Source: Bremerella sp. P1
GTDB lineage: Bacteria > Planctomycetota > Planctomycetia > Pirellulales > Pirellulaceae
NCBI RefSeq assembly: GCF_028748185.1
Contig: NZ_CP118164.1
Coordinates: forward strand, 4,365,814-4,429,813
Reading direction: 5' to 3'
DNA: 64,000 nucleotides
The notes below the pieces were generated by a model. It was given only the letters and a program-made list of their open reading frames with translations, was not told where the DNA came from and did no database searches. The translations under genes were made by a program, and so were the position numbers. Shown one piece after another: positions 39,468 to 47,001 of this stretch (its first letter is position 1; each line of letters begins with the position of its first letter).

Positions 39468-39730
39468 CTGCCGTTGGGACAAGTTTCAATCGATAAGGTG
39501 CTCCTTCCCAAATGCAGTCGCAGTGCCAAGTAGAATCGATATACCTGGTCGTGTTCTTAAGTGTTGTAATAGAAATGCTTTGCGGCGACTTGTGTTGATT
39601 GCCGAGTTGTTGCTTAGAAGCAACGAAGATGTTTTTTCACCGCACGATGATTTCTTAACGCAACATCGCAATTCTCAAGCTACACTTGCGCGGTTTTTTG
39701 TTGGGTATCGTGGATAACGAGAGATCTACC

Positions 39731-40147
39731 GTGAAGAAACTGCTACCGAGCTTGTTGAGTATCTTCTGTGTCGTGTTGAGCTGCGTGGTGGCCATGTCGC
39801 CACCAGAGCAATCTGCAGCGGCCGAGCAAAATGCGGCTCCGGTAACTGACCGAATGAAGTCGGCTCAGCAGCTTCAGGAAAAGATGAAGCGGCTTCGCGA
39901 AGGGGCTGAAATCGTCGATGCATCAGGCACATTCGAATGGATCGGAGATCGCCTGAGCTTTGTGCAAGACGGCGAGAAAATGGTCCTCAAGATATTAGAA
40001 AACCGCATGATGGAACGCGTGGTTCAGGCCCAGGAAAGTTCGACCGGAGAGCTGAACTGGGTCGTCTCTGGGATCGTTACCGAGTACCGCGGAGGCAATT
40101 TTCTACTTCTGAAGCACGCTGTGCTTACCGGTAAACGTGGGGAATAG
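39731..40147 (+). CDS. small secreted protein of unknown function
   Basis: Starting at the GTG at 39731 gives a clean signal peptide (MKKLLPSLLSIFCVVLSCVVA) and a mature part of about 115 residues. That part is a charged helix (SAQQLQEKMKRLREG) followed by a beta-rich domain (GTFEWIGDRLSFVQDGEKMVLKIL). The longer frame from 39686 would bury the signal peptide. A purine-rich GAGAGAT precedes the start. Function unknown. Confidence 0.7.
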   Translation: MKKLLPSLLSIFCVVLSCVVAMSPPEQSAAAEQNAAPVTDRMKSAQQLQEKMKRLREGAEIVDASGTFEWIGDRLSFVQDGEKMVLKILENRMMERVVQAQESSTGELNWVVSGIVTEYRGGNFLLLKHAVLTGKRGE

Positions 40148-40357
40148 AACCCTGGAAACGTTGCGGCTTGGGCGATCGGGCAATTCTATTTGTCGTTGAC
40201 AGCGCGTAAGTGGAAATTATCATAGGCTTTAGCGTTTGAGACGATTCTGGCGCTGAAGTGGCCTGTAAGATTCTCAGAATGCTCATTTTTCCTTTGTATT
40301 CGCGATTCTCGTTACGTTAGAATTCTGCGAAGTCTTCAGGTAAAGGAATTGAAAGCA

Positions 40358-40717
40358 ATGTCGGACCAAAAGCGCCTCAAAGTAACCGAGGTGGAGGACG
40401 TCGCCGTAGTCGAATTCAAGGATCGCAAGATCCTGGATGACGTCCAAATACAAGAAATTGGGCAAGAGTTTAACGACCTGGTCGAGGTCGATAAGAGACG
40501 CAGCATTTTGCTGAACTTCTCCCATGTCGAATTCCTATCGAGTTCGGCTTTGGGGAAGCTAATTAGCCTCGACAAGCAGGTTAAACAGCAGGACGGGCAT
40601 TTGAAGATGAGCAATATTCGCCCGGAGATTATGGAAGTGTTTGCCATAACCCGGCTGAATAAGTTGTTTGATATTAAGGACGACGTTCCCGACGCATTAG
40701 CTGCGTTTCGTGGCTAA
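40358..40717 (+). CDS. STAS-domain anti-sigma factor antagonist
   Basis: SpoIIAA/RsbV-like STAS domain. The phospho-acceptor region is HVEFLSSSALGKLISL, with the conserved serine, after the hydrophobic strand ILLNFS. In partner-switching systems the unphosphorylated form sequesters an anti-sigma kinase and frees a sigma factor. A HATPase anti-sigma gene follows 160 bases downstream, beyond a terminator-like hairpin. ATG at 40358 with GGA ten bases upstream. Confidence 0.88.
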   Translation: MSDQKRLKVTEVEDVAVVEFKDRKILDDVQIQEIGQEFNDLVEVDKRRSILLNFSHVEFLSSSALGKLISLDKQVKQQDGHLKMSNIRPEIMEVFAITRLNKLFDIKDDVPDALAAFRG

Positions 40718-40810
40718 TTGGGAGTCCCTGTTTTCCGTTAGGGGGTTTTGTCGCTAAACTGATGCTATCACCCGTCTTTTGACAGGGTGTCTAGCGGCCA
40801 GCAGACATCA

Positions 40811-40842
40811 GTCAGGAAGAAGGCGTTCCTGACTGGCTTTTC
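40811..40842 (+). terminator. hairpin terminator between STAS and kinase genes
   Basis: GTCAGGAA (40811-40818) pairs with TTCCTGAC (40826-40833), followed by TGGCTTTTC. It lies between two functionally linked genes, so the kinase may be produced from a read-through fraction or from its own promoter. Confidence 0.65.
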
Positions 40843-40878
40843 CCGTAACACTCCTCCCATTCGTGATTGCGCTTAGTT

Positions 40879-41304
40879 ATGGGCAATGACAATAACTGGC
40901 TTTGGTCGAACAAGGAAACGATTCCTAGTGATACGGCCGAAGGACAGCGTCTCATCAAAGAACTGCTGAACCAACTCGAGCTTGCCGAGTGGGCCATGCA
41001 CGATAGCTTCGGTATCCACCTGGCCGCCGAAGAGGCTATCGTCAACGCAATTAAGCACGGAAACAAACAAGATCCGAACAAGTCGGTCGAAGTCGATATG
41101 CGCGTCGGAAAAGAACGTGTCATGATCCACATTACCGATGAAGGCCCTGGATTTAAGCCCGAAGATGTTCCCGATCCCACGCTGGACGAAAATCTGGACG
41201 TCCCCTCCGGCCGCGGCGTCATGCTGATCAAGGCGTATATGTCGGAAGTCTCGTACAACGAAAAAGGGAACTCAGTCAAAATGGTGAAAACCCGCTCGGC
41301 ATAG
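40879..41304 (+). CDS. RsbW/SpoIIAB-like anti-sigma serine kinase
   Basis: GHKL-type ATPase (HATPase_c_2). The N box is AAEEAIVNAIKHGNK, the G1 box is TDEGPGFKPED and the G2 region is PSGRGVMLIKAYM. Such proteins bind a sigma factor and phosphorylate the STAS antagonist. Together with the STAS gene upstream it forms a partner-switch pair; no sigma gene is adjacent. ATG at 40879 chosen over an in-frame TTG four codons earlier. Confidence 0.88.
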   Translation: MGNDNNWLWSNKETIPSDTAEGQRLIKELLNQLELAEWAMHDSFGIHLAAEEAIVNAIKHGNKQDPNKSVEVDMRVGKERVMIHITDEGPGFKPEDVPDPTLDENLDVPSGRGVMLIKAYMSEVSYNEKGNSVKMVKTRSA

Positions 41305-41464
41305 CCTGCCAGCAGTAGGATTTTGACTGGCTAGAGAACCTTCCTTCGGGAAAATTGTCTTCTTCGATAGCACCGGAATCCTTTCTTGCCGTCCCCCTCA
41401 TAACTTTCGCGTTAGGTGGCCTTGAAAGGGCAAAGGAAAAACGTAAACTTAGCTGTTCCTCTGA

Positions 41465-41537
41465 TCCCCTGTAGCTCAGTTGGTAGAGCAGGCGGCTGTT
41501 AACCGCCTTGTCGCAGGTTCGAGTCCTGCCGGGGGAG
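41465..41537 (+). tRNA. tRNA-Asn(GUU): tRNA-Asn (anticodon GUU)
   Basis: Acceptor TCCCCTG pairs with CGGGGGA (one G-T). The D arm is GCTCAGTTGGTAGAGC, the anticodon stem GGCGG/CCGCC holds CTGTTAA with GTT at 41498-41500, and the T arm is GCAGGTTCGAGTCCTGC. The discriminator is G41537. The accessory region begins directly downstream, so this is a likely insertion landmark. Confidence 0.95.
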
Positions 41538-41575
41538 CTCGTTTACTTTCTACGGAAAGAAACGCCAAACCAGTT

Positions 41576-41613
41576 AACGCCCGGCGTCGAGAGATCGGCT
41601 GCCGGGCGTTTTG
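41576..41613 (+). terminator. terminator after tRNA-Asn
   Basis: AACGCCCGGC (41576-41585) and GCCGGGCGTT (41601-41610) form a 10-bp stem followed by TTG. It lies 38 bases after the tRNA and suits processing of its precursor. Confidence 0.8.
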
Positions 41614-41986
41614 CGTTTACGGCCAGTTCCCGCAAGGGTTTGCGGCGTTCTGGCCATCTGCACGGCGCTCTCTGTTTCGAGAGAGAATCTCCGGGGTCCG
41701 AAAGGGACCTTCAAGGTTCCTTCCGCAGCCCGGAATCTCGGGCCAAAACTCTCGAAGTCTCTGATTAACAGACCCCCAAAAGTTAACAGGCTGGTCCCTT
41801 GCGCTGAGCGGAAGGGACCCTTCTTGCAGGCTTCTCCAGAACAATGCCCGGCGTCGAATACAGTCGGCAAGTCGGGAGTTAGTGGTTGTGCGCCGCGCCA
41901 TTTACCATGCTGCCCTCAGCCCATAATGGCAGCTAAATTGATTACGGGATTGGTGATGGGATTCAGCGAACGATAGGGGCATTCCA
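41614..41986. other. hairpin-rich non-coding segment at the island edge
   Basis: About 370 bases without a believable gene. GGTCCCTT (41793-41800) and AAGGGACC (41812-41819) form a hairpin. A related AAGGGACCTT/AAGGTTCCTT pair lies near 41718-41740. Frames on both strands here are compositional artefacts of these repeats. It may be a decayed insertion or attachment region. Confidence 0.4.
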
Positions 41987-43051
41987 ATGGCAAAACGTGA
42001 CCCAAACAAAACGGCACGAAACCGAATCATTGCGGCTATCAAAGAAAAACTTCGTTCGCTCCTGCCTAGAGTCCTAAAGGACACGGGCTACTCTAGCGAG
42101 GCGTCACTCAACGCGACTATTGGCAGTAAGCATGATGACTTTTTTGATCTGAAACACGACGTGGTTCCCAGCCACGAGCAATTCGTCATGCATTGGATGG
42201 AAGGATTCGTGAAGGCCGCCAAAACTCAGCACAGTTGCCGCGAGATGATGCGTCATCTGAAGAAGTCAAAGGCATTCAAAGAATACCTGCTGCTATTCCT
42301 GAAACGATCGTACCTGAAGCATTACGAGGAGCTTGCAAAACACAGGCCGCACGTCTCTGAAGCGATCTTATGGATCGGACAAACCAACGCAAATTACGGC
42401 CTGGCGGTAACACCTCGATTTAAGGATGGCCAGTGGGAAAACGACAAGAGCGAAATACGCGCATTTCGGAATGGCTACTGGACCATTGGTCATGTGATGG
42501 AGACAGGGCTGGTTATTCCCGGCAAAAAAAAGATCTTTGAATTCAGCGACGTTGACCAGTATTTGCTCTTCTTTACCGACACGCTTGTTCGCAATTCTGG
42601 TTCGACTCATGAGTATGAGCTTGCTGAACTCTATGCGGACTTCGTAAAGCAGCAGGAAGACCCCAATTCTGTTCCACTCCTGATACCGGAGTATCGATAT
42701 GGCGGATTGCACAAGCAACACCGCTACCGACTCGACTTCCTCATCATCAATCCATTCACCCTAGACAAGGTTGGATTTGAATTGTCGCCGTGGTCCACGC
42801 ATGGTTACCTGCGCAAAATCAAAGGGCTGACGCAGGCAAAAATCAATGAGATGGCCAAAGACAATTTTGAAAAAGAGATGGAGAAGCATCGCACTTTCTT
42901 TCAAGACAAAGGCATCTATTCCGTCATCTATACAGACAAGAACCTTAAAGACAAAAAGAAATTGTTCGAAAAGGACTTCGTGCCGTTGCTTCAGCCCGAG
43001 AGGCCTACAAGTTTCGTTTCGTTCGAGATAATGGAGGAATTCCTTGAATAA
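41987..43051 (+). CDS. orphan protein, possible PD-(D/E)XK-type nuclease
   Basis: A 354-residue soluble protein, first gene of the accessory region. I recognise no named family. The C-terminal third has a pattern that could be a restriction-nuclease core: a tyrosine/arginine-rich entry (PEYRYGGLHKQHRYRLD) with an aspartate at the end of a strand (RLDFLII), then VGFELSPWSTHG with a glutamate on the next strand. No lysine follows in the classical ExK position. The N-terminal half is helical and basic. The position next to a tRNA in an island fits a stand-alone defence effector; that is inference. Confidence 0.55.
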   Translation: MAKRDPNKTARNRIIAAIKEKLRSLLPRVLKDTGYSSEASLNATIGSKHDDFFDLKHDVVPSHEQFVMHWMEGFVKAAKTQHSCREMMRHLKKSKAFKEYLLLFLKRSYLKHYEELAKHRPHVSEAILWIGQTNANYGLAVTPRFKDGQWENDKSEIRAFRNGYWTIGHVMETGLVIPGKKKIFEFSDVDQYLLFFTDTLVRNSGSTHEYELAELYADFVKQQEDPNSVPLLIPEYRYGGLHKQHRYRLDFLIINPFTLDKVGFELSPWSTHGYLRKIKGLTQAKINEMAKDNFEKEMEKHRTFFQDKGIYSVIYTDKNLKDKKKLFEKDFVPLLQPERPTSFVSFEIMEEFLE

Positions 43052-43071
43052 GATTAGTTGGCGGCGTTCGA

Positions 43072-43188
43072 TGCGCTCCATTTCCAGGTGGTCGTGGGAT
43101 TTACCCGACCTGCAATGGAAACGTCATCGCGAAATGCGGTCGAGTTAAGCTCCATCATTGGGCACATGAGTCGCCAAGCGTAACATGA
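43072..43188 (+). pseudogene. relic of a CoiA-like zinc-domain protein gene
   Basis: The frame ending at TGA 43186-43188 reads, in its last part, YPTCNGNVIAKCGRVKLHHW and then AHESPSVT. This strongly resembles the N-terminal zinc-binding segment of CoiA-like (competence/nuclease-associated) proteins: two cysteines, a G-R-x-K turn and HHWAH. No start codon exists upstream (a TGA interrupts) and the frame stops just where the nuclease domain would begin. I read it as a fragment left by insertion or deletion. Confidence 0.55.
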
Positions 43189-43237
43189 GGAGCGGTCCCG
43201 CGCTTTCTCAACTGGCCTGCGTCATATTCATCCCGTG

Positions 43238-43282
43238 CCGGGTAGGTTAACAGATAGAGGCTGTTAACCATCTTGTTTCGCC
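43238..43282 (+). other. degenerate tRNA-Asn-like sequence
   Basis: GGCTGTTAACC at 43259-43269 is identical to the anticodon arm of tRNA-Asn (41494-41504). A D-arm-like GGTAGGTTAACAGATAGAG precedes it and CTTGTTTCGC follows, as in the tRNA (CTTGTCGC). The 5' half of the anticodon stem is missing, so it is not a functional tRNA. The first 24 bases recur with two mismatches at 61553-61576. Confidence 0.5.
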
Positions 43283-43342
43283 AGACATCGCGCCGGTCGC
43301 AAAGCGAAGGTCGCTGTGGGCATCTCCACACGGAGGCTCCGC

Positions 43343-43555
43343 ATGCGACCATTCGACGATTCTATTTCCATGACGCCTGACGAGCGTCGCGCCGCCATTG
43401 CCAAGATTTTAGCGGCTGGCATTCTCCGTCTTCACACGCGGGCTGCTCTCCCGTCAGCGTCTGCGTCATCTTCCGACGTCAAAAACACCGAGAATCCTGG
43501 CTCTCCACGCCTTGAAGTTCCCGGCGAAACCGTGCTCAGTGTCCACAACGGTTAA
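43343..43555 (+). CDS. small protein of the recombinase cassette
   Basis: A 70-residue product beginning MRPFDDSISMTPDERRAAIA, preceded by GGAGG six bases upstream. The MTPDERR..IA.ILA.GILRL pattern is familiar from short genes that precede DUF2924 and large serine recombinase genes in planctomycete and proteobacterial islands. The C-terminal half is Ser/Pro-rich and probably disordered. Function unknown; it may be a recombination directionality or accessory factor, which is a guess. Confidence 0.7.
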   Translation: MRPFDDSISMTPDERRAAIAKILAAGILRLHTRAALPSASASSSDVKNTENPGSPRLEVPGETVLSVHNG

Positions 43556-43588
43556 CGGTTTCTGAGACCCAAGAGAAAGGAGAGTCCA

Positions 43589-44086
43589 ATGCCTGTGAAT
43601 ATCGCTAAAGAGGTCGCCGCGCTGGAGCGGATGACCGTTCGCGAGCTGCGTCTGCGGTACGCGGAAGTTTTCAACGAAGAGACGAAGGCCGGCAACAAGG
43701 CCTGGTTGATCAAGCGAATCGCTTGGCGGTTGCAATCGCTGGAAGAAGGCGACATTTCCGAGCGAGCCCGGCAGCGGGCGGCCGAACTTGCCAACGACGC
43801 CGACGTGCGGTTGTCGCCACCCAGGGCCAAGCTCAAACCTGTGACCACACCGGATCGCACGACGACGGGGACGCTTGGCGACACCAGCGACGATCGACTC
43901 CCGCCGCCGGGAAGCATCCTCACCCGTGAATACAAAGGCCACATGGTCCAGGTGAAGGTACTGCCCAAAGGCTTCGAGTTCGAAGGCGAGGTCTACAAGT
44001 CGCTCAGCGGCGTGGCCAGGGCGATTACCGGCCAGCACTGCAACGGCTTCCATTTCTTTCGGCTCGGCAAGGAGAGCGTACGATGA
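43589..44086 (+). CDS. DUF2924 protein
   Basis: A 165-residue protein of the DUF2924 family. The helical N-terminal part (EVAALERMTVRELRLRYAEVF, then GNKAWLIKRIAWRLQ) is followed by the domain proper (PGSILTREYKGHMVQVKVLP...SLSGVARAITG). DUF2924 genes nearly always sit directly before large serine recombinases in mobile elements. Here the stop overlaps the recombinase start as ATGA. Its biochemical role is not established. Confidence 0.88.
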   Translation: MPVNIAKEVAALERMTVRELRLRYAEVFNEETKAGNKAWLIKRIAWRLQSLEEGDISERARQRAAELANDADVRLSPPRAKLKPVTTPDRTTTGTLGDTSDDRLPPPGSILTREYKGHMVQVKVLPKGFEFEGEVYKSLSGVARAITGQHCNGFHFFRLGKESVR

Positions 44087-45666
44087 CCAGGACCAGAAGC
44101 AAACGCAACGAATCCCATCGCGACGTCGTCCGCTGCGCGATCTACACCCGGAAGTCCACTGAAGAAGGACTCGACCAGGAGTTCAACACGCTCGACGCCC
44201 AGCGAGAATCGGGCGAGGCGTACATCGTCAGCCAGCGTCACGAAGGCTGGGAGTGCCTTCCAGATCGCTACGACGACGGCGGGTTTACGGGCGGCAACAT
44301 GGACCGCCCCGCTCTGCGGCGACTGATGGCGGACATCGAGGCTGGCAAAGTCGACTGCGTGATCGTTTACAAGGTTGACCGGCTATCCCGTAGCCTGCTC
44401 GACTTCGCCCGGATCATGGAGACGTTTGATCGCCACAATGTGTCGTTCGTCTCCGTGACCCAGCAGTTCAATACGTCCACATCGATGGGGCGGTTGGTGT
44501 TGAACGTACTCTTGTCCTTCGCCCAATTTGAACGGGAGATCATCTCCGAGCGGACGCGCGACAAGATCGCCGCCGCACGTCGCAAGGGCAAATGGTCCGG
44601 TGGCATGCCGCTGCTGGGATACAACGTAGATCCGCAGGGTTCAAAGCTTGTGGTCAACGAGACCGAGGCCGACCGCGTGCGAGCGATCTTCAATCTCTAC
44701 TCCGAACACCAGTCGCTGCTCGCGGTGGTCGCCGAATTGGACGAACGGGGATGGGTCAACAAGCGGTGGACGACCAAGAAGGGAATTGAGCGCGGCGGGA
44801 AACGGTTCACCAAGACGAGCCTCCACAAGCTGCTGACCAACGTCACCTACATCGGAAAGCTTCGCTACAAGGACGAAGTCCACGACGGTGAGCACGAGGC
44901 GATCGTCAGTACCGACGTGTGGCAACGGGTCCAGTCGCTCCTGAGCCGGAATGGTCGAACGGGCGGAGCGGCGGTGCGGAACAAGTTCGGTGCCTTGCTT
45001 AAAGGCATCCTCCATTGTTCTGCGTGCGGGACCGCTATGTCTCCCTCGCATTCGACGAAGAACGGCAACAAGCGGTATCGCTACTACGTCTGCACGAACG
45101 CGCAGAAACGCGGCTGGCACAACTGTCCGTCGAAGTCGATTCCCGCGGGCGAGATCGAACGGTTCGTCGTGGAGCAGATCCGGGCCATTGGCCATGACCC
45201 TACGATGGTCCGCGACACGGTCGCGCAGGCGCGTTCACTGGGCCAGTCCGAACGATTGGGCCTGGAGTCCGAACTTCGCGGCGTCCGGCGCGACGTGGCG
45301 CACTGGGACGCCGAGGTTCGCGAACTGCTCCCGCAGGTTGAACCCGGCGACCGGGAGACGCCGGCCAGGAAGCGACTGGCCGATCTGCAAGAACGCATCC
45401 GAAGTGGCGAGCAACGGGCGACGGACATTCAGGAGCAGCTGCTCGCTCTGGATCGCACGATGATTGACGAAGCCGATGTTGCTGCGGCCCTCGCCAAGTT
45501 CGATCCGGTGTGGGAGGCACTCGCCCCGCGTGAACAAGTCCGCCTCATTGATCTACTAATTGAACGAATCGATTACGACGGCGGGACAGGCGACGTTTCG
45601 ATCGCTTTCCACGCTGCCGGTATTCGGCAACTGGCTGACCAAATCGAAACGGAGGACGCGGCATGA
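44083..45666 (+). CDS. large serine recombinase
   Basis: Site-specific recombinase of 527 residues that likely integrates or excises this element. The catalytic resolvase domain starts at VRCAIYTRKSTEEG (nucleophilic serine about residue 25) and includes VIVYKVDRLSRSLLDFARI. The Recombinase domain follows (GYNVDPQGSKLVVNE...). A zinc ribbon is visible in LHCSACGTAMSP and the later YYVCTNA...NCPSK, and a coiled-coil tail is present. All regions are intact, so it may be active. It is coupled by ATGA overlaps to both neighbours. Confidence 0.93.
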   Translation: MTRTRSKRNESHRDVVRCAIYTRKSTEEGLDQEFNTLDAQRESGEAYIVSQRHEGWECLPDRYDDGGFTGGNMDRPALRRLMADIEAGKVDCVIVYKVDRLSRSLLDFARIMETFDRHNVSFVSVTQQFNTSTSMGRLVLNVLLSFAQFEREIISERTRDKIAAARRKGKWSGGMPLLGYNVDPQGSKLVVNETEADRVRAIFNLYSEHQSLLAVVAELDERGWVNKRWTTKKGIERGGKRFTKTSLHKLLTNVTYIGKLRYKDEVHDGEHEAIVSTDVWQRVQSLLSRNGRTGGAAVRNKFGALLKGILHCSACGTAMSPSHSTKNGNKRYRYYVCTNAQKRGWHNCPSKSIPAGEIERFVVEQIRAIGHDPTMVRDTVAQARSLGQSERLGLESELRGVRRDVAHWDAEVRELLPQVEPGDRETPARKRLADLQERIRSGEQRATDIQEQLLALDRTMIDEADVAAALAKFDPVWEALAPREQVRLIDLLIERIDYDGGTGDVSIAFHAAGIRQLADQIETEDAA

Positions 45667-46118
45667 ACACGTCGATCAACTACCAATGCAAGCTGAAGTT
45701 CGAACGCCGAGGGCGCGGGGCACGCTTGTCGGCCCGCGTGGCGAATGACCAAGATGAATCCGAGTTGCCCAAAGGCCGAGTACCGCGTGTGGCCAGGCTG
45801 ATGGCTCTAGCCATTCGGTTCGAAGACCTGATCCGGCGAGGCGAGGTGAGGGACTACGCGGAGTTGGCGCGGCTCGCGCACGTCACGCGAGCCCGCATCA
45901 CCCAGATCATGAACCTGCGGTTGCTTGCTCCGGACATTCAGGAGGCGATTCTGTTTCTGCCGCGTTTTGAACGGGGACGTGACAGGATTGGATTGGCTCA
46001 GATTCAACCAATCGCTTTGACTGTTGACTGGAGGAAACAGCGTCAGCTTTGGCGACAACTCTCGTCCTCCAGCCTGAGTTTACCTCAGGTGCTTGTGAAC
46101 GGCGCACAAACCAGTTAA
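45663..46118 (+). CDS. HTH protein following the serine recombinase
   Basis: A 151-residue protein with a helix-turn-helix in the middle (DYAELARLAHVTRARITQIMN) and a basic N terminus. Genes of this kind follow DUF2924-linked recombinases and may set recombination directionality or regulate the cassette; no function is proven. Its start overlaps the recombinase stop as ATGA. The last codons include the CAAACCAGTTAAC sequence also found just after tRNA-Asn. Confidence 0.75.
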   Translation: MNTSINYQCKLKFERRGRGARLSARVANDQDESELPKGRVPRVARLMALAIRFEDLIRRGEVRDYAELARLAHVTRARITQIMNLRLLAPDIQEAILFLPRFERGRDRIGLAQIQPIALTVDWRKQRQLWRQLSSSSLSLPQVLVNGAQTS

Positions 46119-46127
46119 CATCCTGTT

Positions 46128-46140
46128 TGTTTACTGTTTA
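46128..46140 (+). promoter_or_regulatory. candidate operator TGTTTA-C-TGTTTA, copy 1
   Basis: Two TGTTTA hexamers in direct repeat with one base between them, directly before the eight-gene defence operon. The identical 13 bases recur at 58061-58073. A binding site for the operon's XRE regulator is a reasonable guess but unproven. Confidence 0.4.
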
Positions 46141-46170
46141 GTGATCGATGACCTTGGCGCAGGCGTTCGG

Positions 46171-47001
46171 ATGAACTGTTTTCAGCTGATAAAGACTGTT
46201 CTCGACGAGGCATACGCAGCGATTCCTGGTGATCCAGGCACAAAGGACGCGTCGATACGAGAGGCTCTCGCATCCTTGTCGAACGAATACCGAAGTCTCA
46301 CCAAAAAAGGCTGCTTGGATTACAGCGATCCTTGCCGTCGGTTCGCTTATATTTATCGCTATACCACGTCCCACGCCAATTTGGTTTACCGACTGATCGA
46401 AGGCACTGGCCAGCTTCGCACACTATTTGATGAGAACAAGGTCACCACCTCGTGTGTTGGCGGAGGTCCAGGGAGTGACTTTCTAGGGATTCTCAAGTAC
46501 TGCTTGAAAGCTGGAAAGACACCCGAACTTAAATGCCAGATTCTCGACCGAGATGCGTCATGGGGAGAGTCCTGGAGTGACGTTGACGACAAGCTCGGCC
46601 CATCCTTTCGAATCTCAACGGTATTTCATCCTCTTGATGTGACCGACGCTGCGACTTGGATGAAGTTCTCAAAGTACCTTCAAGCTGATCTCTTCACTTT
46701 GATTTACTTTATGTCCGAGGTCTATGCGCTGCGTGAACAAGCTAATGCCTATTTTGAAACTTTGATGGGATCAGCAAAGTCTGGTGCGTTGATGCTCTAT
46801 GTCGATAACAACTCACCGGGATTCGCATCTTGGTTCGACGAATTGGCAACGCGTCATGACTGGGCGATTGTAGCGGCAGATCAAGGCATGCAGAATCTCC
46901 CATTTGAGGAAGAAAAGACCGACCTGAGACCATACATTGACAAGTTTGATCCGCCCAAAATTCGCGCTGACGTCGCCTACAGGATTGCGCGAAAGCAATG
47001 A
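46171..47001 (+). CDS. Rossmann-fold methyltransferase-like protein
   Basis: About 276 residues. After a helical N-terminal domain comes a class I methyltransferase-like core. The glycine-rich loop is VGGGPGSDFLGIL, an acidic second strand reads CQILDRDASWGESW, and the later LFTLIYFMSEVYAL sits at motif IV. No DNA-methylation (N/D)PP(Y/F) signature is present, so the substrate is unlikely to be DNA in the hsdM manner. It overlaps the DUF1848 gene by four bases (ATGA), indicating a two-gene unit. The start may instead be the GTG at 46141, but that abuts the operator-like repeat. Confidence 0.65.
   Translation: MNCFQLIKTVLDEAYAAIPGDPGTKDASIREALASLSNEYRSLTKKGCLDYSDPCRRFAYIYRYTTSHANLVYRLIEGTGQLRTLFDENKVTTSCVGGGPGSDFLGILKYCLKAGKTPELKCQILDRDASWGESWSDVDDKLGPSFRISTVFHPLDVTDAATWMKFSKYLQADLFTLIYFMSEVYALREQANAYFETLMGSAKSGALMLYVDNNSPGFASWFDELATRHDWAIVAADQGMQNLPFEEEKTDLRPYIDKFDPPKIRADVAYRIARKQ

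Noticed and set aside
41480-41901. Several frames of 85-98 codons on both strands after tRNA-Asn
   Set aside because: They overlap the tRNA, its terminator and hairpin repeats, and have no ribosome binding sites or family resemblance.
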